DNA of 64,000 nt, taken from assembly GCA_019828545.1 (NCBI GenBank), contig JACVRA010000511.1, positions 1 to 64,000 on the forward strand, given 5' to 3'. The stretch comes from Paracamarosporium sp. OC-R06-R3. Lineage: Eukaryota; Ascomycota; Dothideomycetes; Pleosporales; Didymosphaeriaceae. The first letter of the stretch is position 1, and each line of letters begins with the position of its first letter. Both the position numbers and the translations under genes were made by a program. The notes below the pieces were generated by a model, which did not search any database, had not been told where the DNA came from, and saw nothing but the letters and a program-made list of their open reading frames with translations. Of the stretch, positions 1 to 10,949 are shown piece by piece.

Positions 1-1805
1 CCTCACAACCTCCTCTACAGAGCAGAAAGCGTTAAAAACGTATTGTTAATACTGTAGGAGCTAGTGAGGCTCCTGAGGGCGCATCTACTGCGCCAACCAA
101 ATCGACGCGATTGGGCCGCAACATCAATCTTCCAGATAGATATAAGTAGCCTAGATTAATCGCAAGAATCAATAGAGTACTCCACCAGAAAACCTCGTAA
201 TAATATCAATTTTGGGGGGCTCTAAAGCCTCATTTTTGCCTGAGCTACTTTTGGTGTTGCCCGCGCATCACGCGCACGGACACGGTACCACTCTGGGAAC
301 TTGATTATGATTGGACAGCCATGTTTCACCGTCCTGGTCGATCCCGACTGTATGGCCCCTTGGCTACCTGCTCTAAAGGGTTCGTACACGTGGCGACCGC
401 TAGTAAGGAGGAGTGGAGGACCATCTCCGGCCACATCGCTATGCGAAAGATGATAATTTGGTGATGTGGGGGAAGAGAAGGAGGCGGGCAGAAAGTCCTT
501 GCTATGGAATCTTATTAAGCCCAGCCACCGTCAGATACTCTGAAATACAGACAGACCAAAGCCTAGCAGTCAATTACGTCAGCCATCGTACATAGTCTGA
601 ACTCCCCGTGCCCCTTGAAGATCAGAATTGAGCAATTTTATAGTAGTGCTAACGCTAGCAACGCTCGCGCAAGAGGCTATTTGATATGTAATTATGCGGC
701 AACTATATCTCTATAACATATTATCTTTCCACCCGTGTATAGTTGCGACCGTAGCGTTCTTCCAGTGGCACGCAGTACACTTGTCGAAGTGCGATCTTAT
801 ACGCTTCACGTGGATTGTTTTACCGTTCTCTAACGGAAGCTTGAGTTGAGCGGTTTTGGCCATCTGAAGTGGCACGTAGGTGGGTGTCCAGGCCAACACA
901 CCGATCTACTGCGGTCACGTGTGAGATAATCCAGTCACGTGAGGCTCGGAATAAGTTCCCGCTAAACATAGCTTCTGTTTGAGAACGTTAGCTGCTTTAT
1001 TTGGCTGCTTGAGTTCATCTTAATGTCTCCGATCATACAGAACTCTATCTAATCAGGCTAGAGATGAACTGTGCATGTGATCCACCCGGACGGGGCCTCA
1101 GGGCCGGAGACATTAGCGCGCCACACTGTAGATAATCAATGAGCTAGTGAACCAAGCTTGCTCTTGAACCCCAAGAGATTTGCAAGCTATCCCAATCCGA
1201 AATCGTGATCGCCGCTAACAGGACCCCCACAATTGCCAACCCTAGCTCATTAAGATTCACCCTTGGAGATCTGGATCGCCAATCGGTTCAAGGGCATCAA
1301 TGTGGCTTATGCGCCGGGGTGGCGCTTGCGCGGCCATATCGATCGATTTGTGGTTGGTGACGTGCAATAGTGTCATTCTAGAAGGTATATCGAAGCCTGA
1401 CGTTCAGGGGAGATGCGCTAACAAGAAGAAAAGGTTGACAAATGATTGTCTCTTTACGCACCACTGAACACTTAGCAGCTGGTAAAGTCCATCGGTCAAA
1501 CCTTCGTTGTTCCAGGCTCACTGTAATTTACGTTTCTAACACGACCTGCGCTTTGCGTGTCTTCTTGATAGAATGAATCCGATCTAACTCGAGTCGCTAG
1601 CTCCTACAAAGGGCCGAGTCGAGTTTTGGTTCATATAGCTAGGGACGGATCTGCCAGTTCGAATTTTACCTCGGCATGCTTGACATAAAATAAACCCTCT
1701 CCGGACATAGCGATAGCATTCGCGAGACTTGACCCGCCAATCCGCTAGGATTATATCTCGCAGTCGTCCCTGCCCATCGTCCTGTTGTTTCGGGCGCCAA
1801 GCAAC
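1..1805. other. Gene-poor left flank with possible retroelement scrap
   Basis: No intact gene is visible. At about 67-150 the plus strand reads a short Thr/Arg-rich stretch ending GRNINLPDRYK and a TAG, in the style of the linker/tail of Ty1/Copia-type polyproteins. This is a weak resemblance in a few dozen residues. A 70-codon ORF on the minus strand at 222-434 (motif TVKHGCPIIIKF) is unassigned; it faintly recalls the FAR1-type zinc region of MULE transposons. The rest holds only short chance ORFs. Confidence 0.3.
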
Positions 1806-3263
1806 ATGGCGGACTCACATATCTCATTGCCGCGCGATTCTAGCTTCATGGCCGAAGTCTGGGTATGTCTATCCGTCCCTCGAAATCAAATATTCGTTCG
1901 GCTGACACAGTTATAGACTTGGTATGGGATTGGGTTGACGATTATCACGTTGCGGTACCTTGTGCGGATTCGATCTATAGGGTTTAGGGGGTTCCAAGGA
2001 GATGACTACATTGCTATCATTGTAAGCGAAAACAGTCGATCTTTAGATTATGCGATGATTAATTGCATACAGAGCCTTGCATTATATACTGCAGATGCAG
2101 TACTTGTCGATATTGCATGTAAGTCTTTGAGTAGTGGGAGATCTCCTGTCTTGGAAATTCCATGCTGATATAGGCGATTTTCAGATCACAAAGGCACCAA
2201 CGTCGATATTCCTGCCAGTGTAGTCGATTCACTTACGGACGCCGAGATCGATAGAGTACGGGACGGATCGAAGGCACAAATAGCTGCGTGGTATACATAC
2301 ACTGGACTCATTTGTAAGCGTCACTCGGACAGCAAGTCAAAACCACACGCTGACATCGTGTAGGGTGTATGAAGTTCATGTTACTATTCTTCTACCAACG
2401 CATCACCATGGGGACGTTCCAGAATAAGCTAGTTCGCTGGTGCTTTTGGATGTGTGGCGTAACATACATCGCAGTGTTTCTCACTATAACATTTGGCTGC
2501 CACCCGTAAGTTCGCCGGCGCACGAATGTTCATGCACCTGCTAACTTTCTCTAGTACTGCGATGAACTGGCAAGTTCGACCCCTCCCACCCCGCACTTGC
2601 ACTTTCAAGCCCCAAAACTTCTACGTTGGCGCCATACTCAACGTTGTCACCGACGTCATCATCCTCGCTATTCCGGTTCCGATGCTTTGGGGGTTGCAGA
2701 TCAAGATGAGCAAGAAAATCGCCATTGGGATCTTCATCTGCTCGGGTACATTCGTCATCGCGGCTGCCATTGTGCGCGCTGCGCTTACCCTGGGCAATAC
2801 CCCCTCCGGCCTGAACATCAACCGATGGGGTGTCCGGGAGACAATCGTTGGCATCATCACGGTAAATCTGCCAATCCTCAGGCCTATGTTTAGACGGAGG
2901 TTTTGGACCACGAACACCTATGTCGCCGAATCATCGTCGTACGGGCGCTCTCGTCCTATAAAGAGTGCGTATGGGCATGGCACGTTTGAGCTCAGGTCAG
3001 AGACAGATACGAAGCGTGGCGGTGCTGCGTCAGATATAGAGCTGGTGGATGCGCCAAGGAGTAGTTCCAGGTCATCTCGAAGTGACTCCTTTGGAAAGAA
3101 AAGTGGTGAGGAAAGTATACAAGATGGTATTGTGATTGTCGAGCAGACTTACCATGTTAGCTCATCGCCACGGGTTGAAGATGAAGAGATGAGATGGGAG
3201 CGAGAGGACCCAGAGCGGGGTGTCGGATTCCAGACAAATATCTCGTCAGCAATGAGGCTTTAA
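1806..3263 (+). CDS. PTH11-like fungal rhodopsin-domain membrane protein
   Basis: This is a predicted seven-helix membrane protein of the fungal rhodopsin-domain (PTH11-like GPCR) superfamily, probably at the plasma membrane; its ligand is unknown. Six exons give 395 residues: 1806-1862, 1917-2021, 2073-2118, 2185-2313, 2364-2505 and 2555-3263. All junctions are GT-AG and keep frame. Family landmarks are FRGFQGDDYIAI near residue 40, YHKGTNVDIP in the first extracellular region, WCMKFMLLFFYQR in the third helix, the CHPT/CTF cysteine pair near 190-205 and the helix NVVTDVIILAIPVPMLW. A hydrophilic Ser/Arg/Glu-rich cytoplasmic tail of about 120 residues follows helix seven. The N-terminus before helix 1 is very short (about 20 residues) with no CFEM domain, so it belongs to the non-CFEM class. 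The reading frame shows no damage, unlike two of the three metabolic genes just downstream. Confidence 0.82.
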
Positions 3264-3633
3264 GTAATATAGACTAATGATCAATTAATCAACAAGCACG
3301 ATTCATTTCACAATCACCGCCCCATTCCTAAACCAGGGCCTACTCTCCACCATCTAGAAAGCTCCAGGCAGAGAGCATGTGTACAGGAAACCATGCTTTT
3401 AATATACACTATGTCGCAACCACGGTCGATGGCAATAACTTTGAATAGCCTCAGTTCACTACACAGCCGGATGCAGTGACAAGTCCCTTGCGACATTCGG
3501 AAGGAACACATCTTCGAACTACGTGGAAGTTGGTGTGAACAACACAGGGTCCACCCGGGTGCGGAGGCTCACAGCGGAAACGAAAATCCTGGTAAACAAA
3601 TAAAAAGCCAGTTTTTTTCCACCAACAAGTTAC
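3264..3633. other. Intergenic between convergent genes
   Basis: This lies between the receptor-like gene (+) and the P450 gene (-). It probably contains both 3' UTRs. No ORF, repeat or RNA gene is supported. Confidence 0.5.
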
Positions 3634-3768
3634 CTATCGTACTCTATGTAGGCTTAACTTGACACGGTCGGGATCCTTCATCCGTAATAACATCTGCGCA
3701 TCGCACTCATTGGCAACTTCCCATACCCGTGCTGTTGCCTCGGGATCTGTCTCTGAAGCTCGCTGCTG

Positions 3769-5408
3769 CTATAATAAACCAGCAAGAACAGCCACGAACT
3801 CAACCTGGCTGAACTTCATACCGGGGCAATTCTGAGGCCCATCTGACCATGGAAAGAATGTGTCGCGTGGAGGGACATACATTTCTTCGTAAGTGAGGCT
3901 ATCGGAGCTGGTGATGATCCAACGGGTTGGGTTCCACGCAAGAGGGGAGGGCCAATACTTCGGGTGGGTCTGAGTAGCTATGATACTGGGTAAAACGCCA
4001 GTGTGTGGTGGAATGATGATCTCCCTATCGCCCACGCGCAGCCGTGTTGGCTGATCGGTGGTCCACTTAGGTAATGCCATAATGGGAGGATACAGGCGGA
4101 GTGTCTCAAACTTATAGATAAGTATCTGTCAGCCAAACATTCAAGTCCAAATGACTGAGCGTATGCAGCTTACCATGACAGCTCGGCATCTAACCAAGCG
4201 CGGGAATAGGTCAACATAGGTCCAGTCTGAACTTGCTGTTTCGGAAATGGCACCGTCTAATTCCTCTGAAACCCATTGCTGGATATCAGGAGAGGCTGCT
4301 AAAAGCAACATAGTAAATGTCAGCGTATTCGCAGTCGTATCGTGTCCGGCAAAATTGATAACGAAGATATTGCCGAAGATCTCATCGACTGACAGCCCGC
4401 GAGAAATACTGCCCCCATCATCCTTGGTCCTCACATCCAATGCCTGAATGAATGAGGTCATTAAGCTCCCCGCCCCTTTCTCGCCTCGGTCCATCGACTT
4501 GTTCTCTTTATCGAGCATATTCATCATGTGCGTCTTGAAGTCTGAAGCTGCGGTTCTTCTGCATAACGAAGCAGGAATCCATGGACAGACAAGATATCGC
4601 GGCGGAATTAATATCAGGAGAATAACATTGTCAAGCACAATCTGCAAGGCGTCGCGATAAGAGAACATCCCGCCCTCTCTTTCTACGGTGCTCTCGGCTG
4701 ATTTTCGAAACGAGAACGACCGACGGAAACCGGTAGCCGCAAGTACATTCAAAGATAGCGTACGTGTGTCCTTTGCTACACTCGTGATTCCGGTCGAGGG
4801 TGATGAAGCCCACGATTCGATCATCTGTTGTGTCTGGCGTAAAAATTCTGACCACGCATAACTCATTGCAGCCTCGTTGAAGGGTGCTGCAAGGATTTTG
4901 CGATGGCGAGGCCAGTTTGCGGCATCGGCAGTTGAGATGCATGGCCCATACACTTCTAACAATTCTACGAGAAATTACAACTATTTTCTTTTAAATCGGG
5001 CGCAAACAACGTACTATACATCTTACTTGGTCGGATAAACTCTCCACGCCTAGAGAAGATGCTATGGATAGCCTCCGAATCCGATACATGGAGGTGGGTA
5101 TCGCGTGGGGTCACAAGAGCCCATACTAGTCCATGTTTAAGGTGGGCGTCGGCCTTGTCGCCGAAGTACCATCCTCGACGCAAATGGTAGAGAGAGGCGG
5201 GAAGCTTGATCGGAAGGAGATTGAGCAAATGGAATAGATGTGGCTCGAGGACTTGGAAAGGGACGTTAAGCGGATCGACTGGCAGTTTGATGAGTGGTAT
5301 GCCCATGGACGAGGCGCGGCGATAGTTGATCTGCAACGCGACAATTCTCCATGTTGTATAGAACAGCACAGCACTCACGAGTACCTCGGTCAACATATTC
5401 AAGTTCAA
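3769..5408 (-). CDS. Cytochrome P450, C-terminally truncated by in-frame TAG
   Basis: This is a microsomal heme-thiolate monooxygenase; the substrate is unknown. Exons (minus strand) are 5015-5408, 4174-4964 and 3769-4110, giving 508 residues. Seen: an N-terminal membrane anchor (LVSAVLFYTTWRIVAL), the I-helix oxygen-binding motif AGHDTT near residue 336, the K-helix ExxR as ETLR near 397, and the heme loop WSDGPQNCPG with the axial cysteine near 490. The heme loop has W for the usual F and Q for the usual R/H. The frame then hits TAG at 3769-3771, but the same frame continues for 44 more codons to TAG at 3634-3636 with residues typical of P450 C-termini (TARVWEVANE, LLRMKDPDRVK). No intron removes the stop. 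The last beta-sheet is therefore lost, so the enzyme is probably a recent pseudogene or a nonsense allele. It neighbours an FAD oxidoreductase and a dead MFS transporter. Confidence 0.8.
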
Positions 5409-5986
5409 TGAGATGGTATAGAGGATAGTTGGTTTCTTTATGCCAGCCTGGAGGCTTCAATTGGGGCGTAGTGACCAGGTTCGGTATCGCACTTCCTTTG
5501 TTCGGCCAAACCCCTTCATCGATCCCTGTCACTGCGCCGCATATTTGATTCTTGCCGTCAACGCCAAGCGTAGGGAAGATCAATCCTGCAATCAGGAGAG
5601 CAAAAAGATCTTATACTGTCGTTTAGTTTTTGAGGCTTAGGTCATTTCTCCGTATTATCTACATGCGTATCATCAAGGGCCAGAACTTTATTGCCATTTC
5701 GAGGATCCACAATTCAACCAGCGGTCTATCAAGAAGGATCTTGGGTGGTGCGGTGTACTCGTTCTTCACAGGGCTGAATCTATATTTCTGTGAAGTGGGG
5801 TTAGCGCGTTCGTCACCAATCCGTTTGTTTTGACAACGTAAGCTTGCTATCTTCAAACACACCATCTTTGGTGACAATACTTTAACTGGTGTCGCTGCAC
5901 CGCTCCTCGAACAGTCCCTACGCAATATCCTAACATCTGCTTTGTCCTTGTTCGTTCTGACCCTAACTTGCATTGAGCGGATATTC
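5409..5986. promoter_or_regulatory. Divergent intergenic between P450 and oxidoreductase
   Basis: About 580 bases separate the P450 start (minus) from the oxidoreductase start (plus), so the two genes could share a bidirectional promoter. That would fit a co-regulated cluster. No specific operator was identified. Confidence 0.4.
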
Positions 5987-7282
5987 ATGGCACTTAGAGG
6001 CTCCAAAGAGTGCACAAACACGATGAACACAACTGTAATTGTCGGTGCTGGAGTCATCGGGCTTTCAACTGCATACCAACTGGCTCTCGAGCAAAAGCGG
6101 TCAGGCGGAACCCAGTCAATCATAGTCATAGACATAAACGATGACGCCTTTACGCGAGCATCCCAATCCAACTCTGGGTGCCTCATTCCAACAGAAATGG
6201 ATGATGAAATCCGACCATTAGCCGACTACTCATACAACACATACGTCGGGCTCGCAACGAATGAAGAGTTCAAATCAAAAACAGGATTTCGTGAGCGGTC
6301 CTTGTTTAGCGTCGACGAGGGAAGCGGTCGGAATCAGGACATCCTTCCCCAGTGGTTGAAAACAGAGCTTCAGTGGGATGCTCATGTGGAACCGCAAAGC
6401 GGTCGTTCGGCACTAATGTAAGCAAAGCCTAATATTCGAAAGGATTCTCACTGATGTTGTTGCAGAAACCCTGTAGCACTTGGGAAATGGCTGAAATCTC
6501 GCTGCGAGGAAATGGGGGTGAAGCTCGAGACGTCTACGGATCTGCGCTCCGTGGAATTAACCGAAAGGGATACGATAAAATCAGTAAGATACCACAGCAA
6601 ATCACAAGGAGAGGTTGAGATCAAGGTCAAAAACCTAATCCTGGCGGCTGGTCCGTGGACAGCTAGTTTATTCGCACGACTGTTTCCGGGAACGCAAGTG
6701 GACTTACAATCTACACCGATTGCAGGGGACTACGTAGTCTTCAAAAGCCCACACGAAATCTCCGAGGACTCACTCTCAGCGGTGTTCATGGATTCTATCG
6801 TTGGCCACAAGCTCGAATTCAGCGCTAGAAACGACCAAACAATATGGGTTTGTGCGCAGGTAAATCCATCGGCGCCTTTGCCCGGTCCAACAGTCAATCA
6901 AAATCCCGATCCAGAGAAGATCGATGAGCTACTCCAGTACGCTCGGCGGTTTGTCAGCTTGTCTGATGAAACCCAAAGCAAGAAAGACATCCAGGAGGTT
7001 GACATTGTTAGCCAGGGTAGAGGATTTCGTCCTTCCACTGTTTCCAATCTTCCTGTCATTGCTGCAGTACTCCGATCCAAGCTGCAGCGCGATTCAGTGT
7101 TGAATGACGCAGCCGATGGTTCTTCTGGTATTTTCCTTTGTTCAGGTCATGGATCTTATGGTGTTGCACTCGCGATGGGCAGCGCAAAGCTTTTGGTGCA
7201 ACTGATTATGGGACAACAGCCTGACATTGATATCTCAAGGTTCGGTCTGCACTATGCCCACAATCACCACAACACCACATAG
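5987..7282 (+). CDS. FAD-dependent oxidoreductase (DAO family)
   Basis: This is a flavin amine/amino-acid oxidase of the DAO fold (D-amino-acid oxidase/sarcosine oxidase-like); the substrate is unknown. Two exons, 5987-6417 and 6466-7282, give 415 residues; the intron is GT-AG and keeps frame (SALI/NPVALGKW). The Rossmann dinucleotide site VIVGAGVIGLS covers GxGxxG at residues 20-25. An acidic residue after the second strand (IVIDIN) suits FAD ribose binding. LILAAGPWTA and the C-terminal GIFLCSGHGSYGVALAMGSA are the usual FAD-contact segments. A second in-frame ATG at 6023 would give MNTTVIVGAG and 403 residues, closer to typical family N-termini; the choice is open. The frame looks intact although both metabolic neighbours are damaged. 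Confidence 0.8.
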
Positions 7283-7419
7283 ATACATCCGAAGCTTTTT
7301 TTTCTACCAGGATCCTGACGTGTTTTACTCGCTCGATTGTTCTTCTAAATATTATTACAACCACAAAACTACTGAAAACCTACCCTCTTAACATGAATGT
7401 GAGATCAGAGAATGAATGA

Positions 7420-8998
7420 GCCCATGTACCGCTTCTCCGAGATAGCTAGGGGTTCAAACATGATTGATCTGTGCGTGGTGCTGGTGATACCCCTGTTGCT
7501 TCGTACTGCATGGCGCTTTACTTTCTCGTAGAGATGTTCGATTTCATCATCATCGCACCTTTAGCTTAGCTGTTCGAAGAAGCTATTTATCATCAATAAT
7601 GTGAGCAACATGCGTTGCAAAACTTCGTCAGCTCTCGAGGCTGCAAAGTTGCACCAGTTCAACGTGAATCAGCTATCATGCGAGGATGAAAGAGGTTCTT
7701 CGATGCTTTGTGAGGTAGCATATTATACCATGCTTTGTGATCAAAAGTAATCGTTCCACGGTTTTTATTGTTGCTGTTCCTCTTGGTATTTTTGCAGAAA
7801 AGTATGGAAGAAGGCCTATCCTAGCGTCTAGCATTTTAGGCGTGCTGGGTGGCTTCACTTGGATTATGATCGTCTGTAGGTATTTTCCTGGGTTAAATGG
7901 CAACATCTTATACATTACGCAAATTAATCCAATGAGGTCTTTCTAGTCAGGCTTGTGTAATGTTCGTCAGTCATGTACCTGTTTGGAGAACGACTCTTTC
8001 AGGCTAATGCATCAGTTATGCTTATTGCAGCCGCGTCGTTAAGCGAAGAGAACAGGAGTCGAACAATGTGTTACATATACTCCTCATATCTCGTTACTGA
8101 GTTGGTAGCGCCGTCAATAGCTGCCATCGCTATCAACAAATCGCTTTGGCTTGCGTTCGGAACAGGAATCACATCACTTTTGATGTGCTTTGCGATCATC
8201 CCTCTGTTACCTGACACAAGGCAGGCAGAGGATGAGGCCCCGAGATCGCCGATCGATGATCCAAATCACAGAGTGGACAGAACCGGGCGCGAAAATCTCG
8301 GCGAAATTTTTCCAGAACGTTCGCAACTCCGAACTCTACTACGACAGAGGAATATCTTATTGGTACTACCAATCTTCGTTATTGGCGTTTTTCGACCTGC
8401 GACGTTGAACGTCTTGCTTCAATACGCCTCGATCCGATTCAATTGGACCTTCGCCAGTGCAGCTTTGCTGACTTCAGAAGTCGCGGGTGTTAGTGTTGTG
8501 TTGTTTCTGATCATTCTTCCGCGTGCAATCACAATCCTCCAGGATCGCTTCGGCTATCATTCCCAGTACATTGATCTGAAAATACTCCAAATTAGTCTTA
8601 TTGTTTTGACCATCGGCGCATCGTGTCCTGGACTGGCACCAAATGCCCACTCTCTTGTCGCAGGTAAGGCTCCTACGCTCCAAAAATCGTGTTTTTCTTA
8701 CAGCCAGATAGCTGTCTTCTTTTTCGCAATAGGGTTTGGATGTCGAATGTCAGTCGTGGCTCTGTCCACTTCGTGGGTACCCCAAGGTCTCCGCGCTCGG
8801 TTCTTCGGTATCATTCAGGTCTTTGAAAATGTGGGAATGCTGGTATCAGATCCCATAATGCAGAGCATCTTTGCTGCTGCGCTAAGGCTTCCGTCATTCT
8901 GGCTTGCTCTTCCTTTCTTCGTCGTGTCAGGGATATACCTGTGCGGAGCTATTTGTTCTTTGTTGGTCCAATTACCACACGATTATGCACTGCACTAG
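7420..8998 (+). pseudogene. MFS transporter pseudogene
   Basis: This is a decayed major facilitator superfamily transporter of the type often linked to fungal secondary-metabolite clusters. The frame starting ALYFLVEMFDFIIIAPLA (about 7511) has stops at 7567 (TAG), 7597 (TAA), 7687 (TGA) and 7711 (TGA), between recognisable pieces such as LFEEAI and KVAPVQRESAIMRG. The reading then shifts frame to VPLGIFAEKYGRRPIL (the cytoplasmic loop after helix 2, from about 7770), shifts again, and runs open from 7973 to 8998 (341 codons) through the C-terminal half, including RARFFGIIQVFENVGML and LPSFWLALPFF. The TAG at 7567 and TGA at 7687 sit where homologues usually have Q and W, so C-to-T or G-to-A changes, as in repeat-induced point mutation, are possible (inference). 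A truncated protein from 7973 cannot be excluded but would lack half the helices. Confidence 0.78.
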
Positions 8999-10160
8999 AT
9001 GTTAGAGCCAATGATCTTGTTCTCAAAACACCTCCCAAAAATCAAAATCATATCCAGGGGGGCTTGTATAGCCCACTGAATGATAAGTTTGAAGCGATTG
9101 TTTTAGAGACTTATGTCCGACCTATAATAGTAAGTTTCAAGCGCCAGTCTGAGCGCTTGAATACGCCAAGAGGAACCCGTGAACGAGGCTCGTTATTCCC
9201 TACTTCTTGCAGACACTGTCATTCTTCCCGTATCCCGAGGAGCAGCGTGCAGGAAGTTCTATTGGCCTTTCTAGTGCATGAAGGCTGTATCATGAGGACA
9301 TTTTCACTGAAGCTACAGTGTCGGTCATGCAAGCACGCCGAAGACCGATTGCTGAGGCAGGCTACATAACCCGCATTCAATAATGACAAAGAACGTAAGG
9401 TTTCACAGCCTTGCTTAACTACAAGTTCATCGATCGACCACACACACCTGATTTCCAGCGAATGATATGCTGACTACTAGGCGTAGCCGCCTGCATCTTG
9501 GGACCTCATATATGCCAGCCGATGCAAACCACGTAGCAAGGCCTCGCAGAAAGTATGCCGTGTCGCGATGATGGAGACGGTAATTCACGCTAAAACATTC
9601 CTCCATGGTGTCACAGTTCCGGGTCGCGGTTAAAAGCGATAGATTTTGATGTTATCGTACCACTGCGATATGATCACATGAGTACTTCATGCTGATTTCA
9701 TACTTGTGCGTTGAAGCTTGAGCCAATCAGGGGTCAGACCGACACCATAGCATGCTTTACTTATTCTCTCTAGAGGGGACCATATCGACGCCTGAGGAGT
9801 CATCGAAGAGACCGTGCATAAGGTTGGTATGCCCTTTGAGCGTCTCTTCGGTTAGGTCTTCTCGATATGGAGCCGTGGCGCAGGGGTCGCCACCCCGCGA
9901 CTGCCGATAGCTAGCGGGCCGATCTGTCCTAAAGGATAACACCCACTTGGCACCTGGTACCCCGTCATAGCCGGCATTGCGATCCGCTTAGAGGTCAGCA
10001 CCCATAAATTCCGCCTTCGAGGATCGAATGGGCGGTGGGCTAGATGTAGGACCTTGACAAGTCAGCTCTACAGCACACTGAATACTGTACCTTTACTAAG
10101 CTATTAAGCTCATAGAGAACGACAGCTTGAAGAGTTGTTATAAATTAATAGTTTATCAAG
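8999..10160. other. Intergenic, AT-rich toward its right end
   Basis: No supported gene. From about 10080 to 10200 the sequence becomes strongly AT-rich, with many TA steps (TTATAAATTAATAG), which fits an RIP-affected or transposon-derived patch. Short ORFs here have no recognisable motif. Confidence 0.4.
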
Positions 10161-10169
10161 AATAGTAAG

Positions 10170-10704
10170 GAGTTATGCCTTAGTAAGTAATATAGCAGTC
10201 TCTCCACAAACACACCTTGACACCAAAGATACGAACTCACCAGGCCTTGATTCGAAATATCCGCGACAATTCTCTCAAGTCAGTGCCATTACGGCCCTCG
10301 GAAACGTATCCTTGGGCATTGCAGCGTGCTCTGCATGACTATGCATTCGCCATCCTTCCCCTGTTGAGTCGCTTCTTTCGAACGCTGGACCGCTCTTTTC
10401 CCTTGCCCAATCATTGGATGCGCGCTTTTCGCTACGGCTTGTCGCCTTCGGTGCAGTCCTGGGTGCCACTTTTGTCCGTGCGGCGCTTCTCTTGCACTCA
10501 ACAAAGAGTTCGAGCTCAACATACCTGCGAAAAGATAAGGACCAAGCAAAGCTGCGGCGTGATGCTATGCTCAGTACGCTCGGGCAAGCCGATAGTTCAT
10601 ATAGATCACTTCAGAAATGGAAAAAAGACAACAACGTAGTTGGGATGCACGACAGGCGCGAGTTTATCTTCACCAACGCTCCCAATTGTGGGCCAGACCA
10701 ATAA
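10170..10704 (+). pseudogene. Possible broken ORF of unknown function
   Basis: One plus-strand frame stays open from about 10170 to 10704 except for a single TGA near 10339. It reads hydrophobic segments (AITALGNVSLGIAACSA, then LRLVAFGAVLGATFVRAALL) followed by a charged tail (LQKWKKDNNVVGMHDRREF) and ends at a TAA at 10702. The hydrophobic-then-charged layout looks like a membrane protein rather than noise, but no family was recognised and no convincing start was found. It may be a gene with one nonsense change or an unrecognised intron. Confidence 0.3.
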
Positions 10705-10768
10705 TTGAGATATTGCGCCACTAAAAAATCTCGGCTATTCCGAGCTACCGGTGCATGCAAGTGAGCAA

Positions 10769-10778
10769 CTATATAAAC
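10769..10778 (+). promoter_or_regulatory. TATA-like box of HET gene
   Basis: ATATAAA at about 10771-10777 lies roughly 175 bases upstream of the HET gene start at 10950. Confidence 0.35.
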
Positions 10779-10949
10779 TCATTCTATTCTTGCAGTCGGT
10801 TCTACGTTGCCCTGCGCGACTGACCTGATCTGCTGAAGGTAGCCAACCATTCCGTGGGTCAACGGAACTTCTCCAGCCATACTATTCTTCCAGATCAAGT
10901 TGTTATTCTTGAGTGTAAGCAAATACGAAGTAGCCCGAAGTCGCGAACC

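Noticed and set aside
3769..3785. Intron that would remove the P450 stop
   Set aside because: The only donor near the TTATAG acceptor would leave an 11-nt intron, which is not viable.
8641..8720. Intron GTAAGG...TTACAG in the MFS C-terminal half
   Set aside because: Removing it shifts the frame onto an immediate TAG, whereas the unspliced frame continues with family-like sequence.
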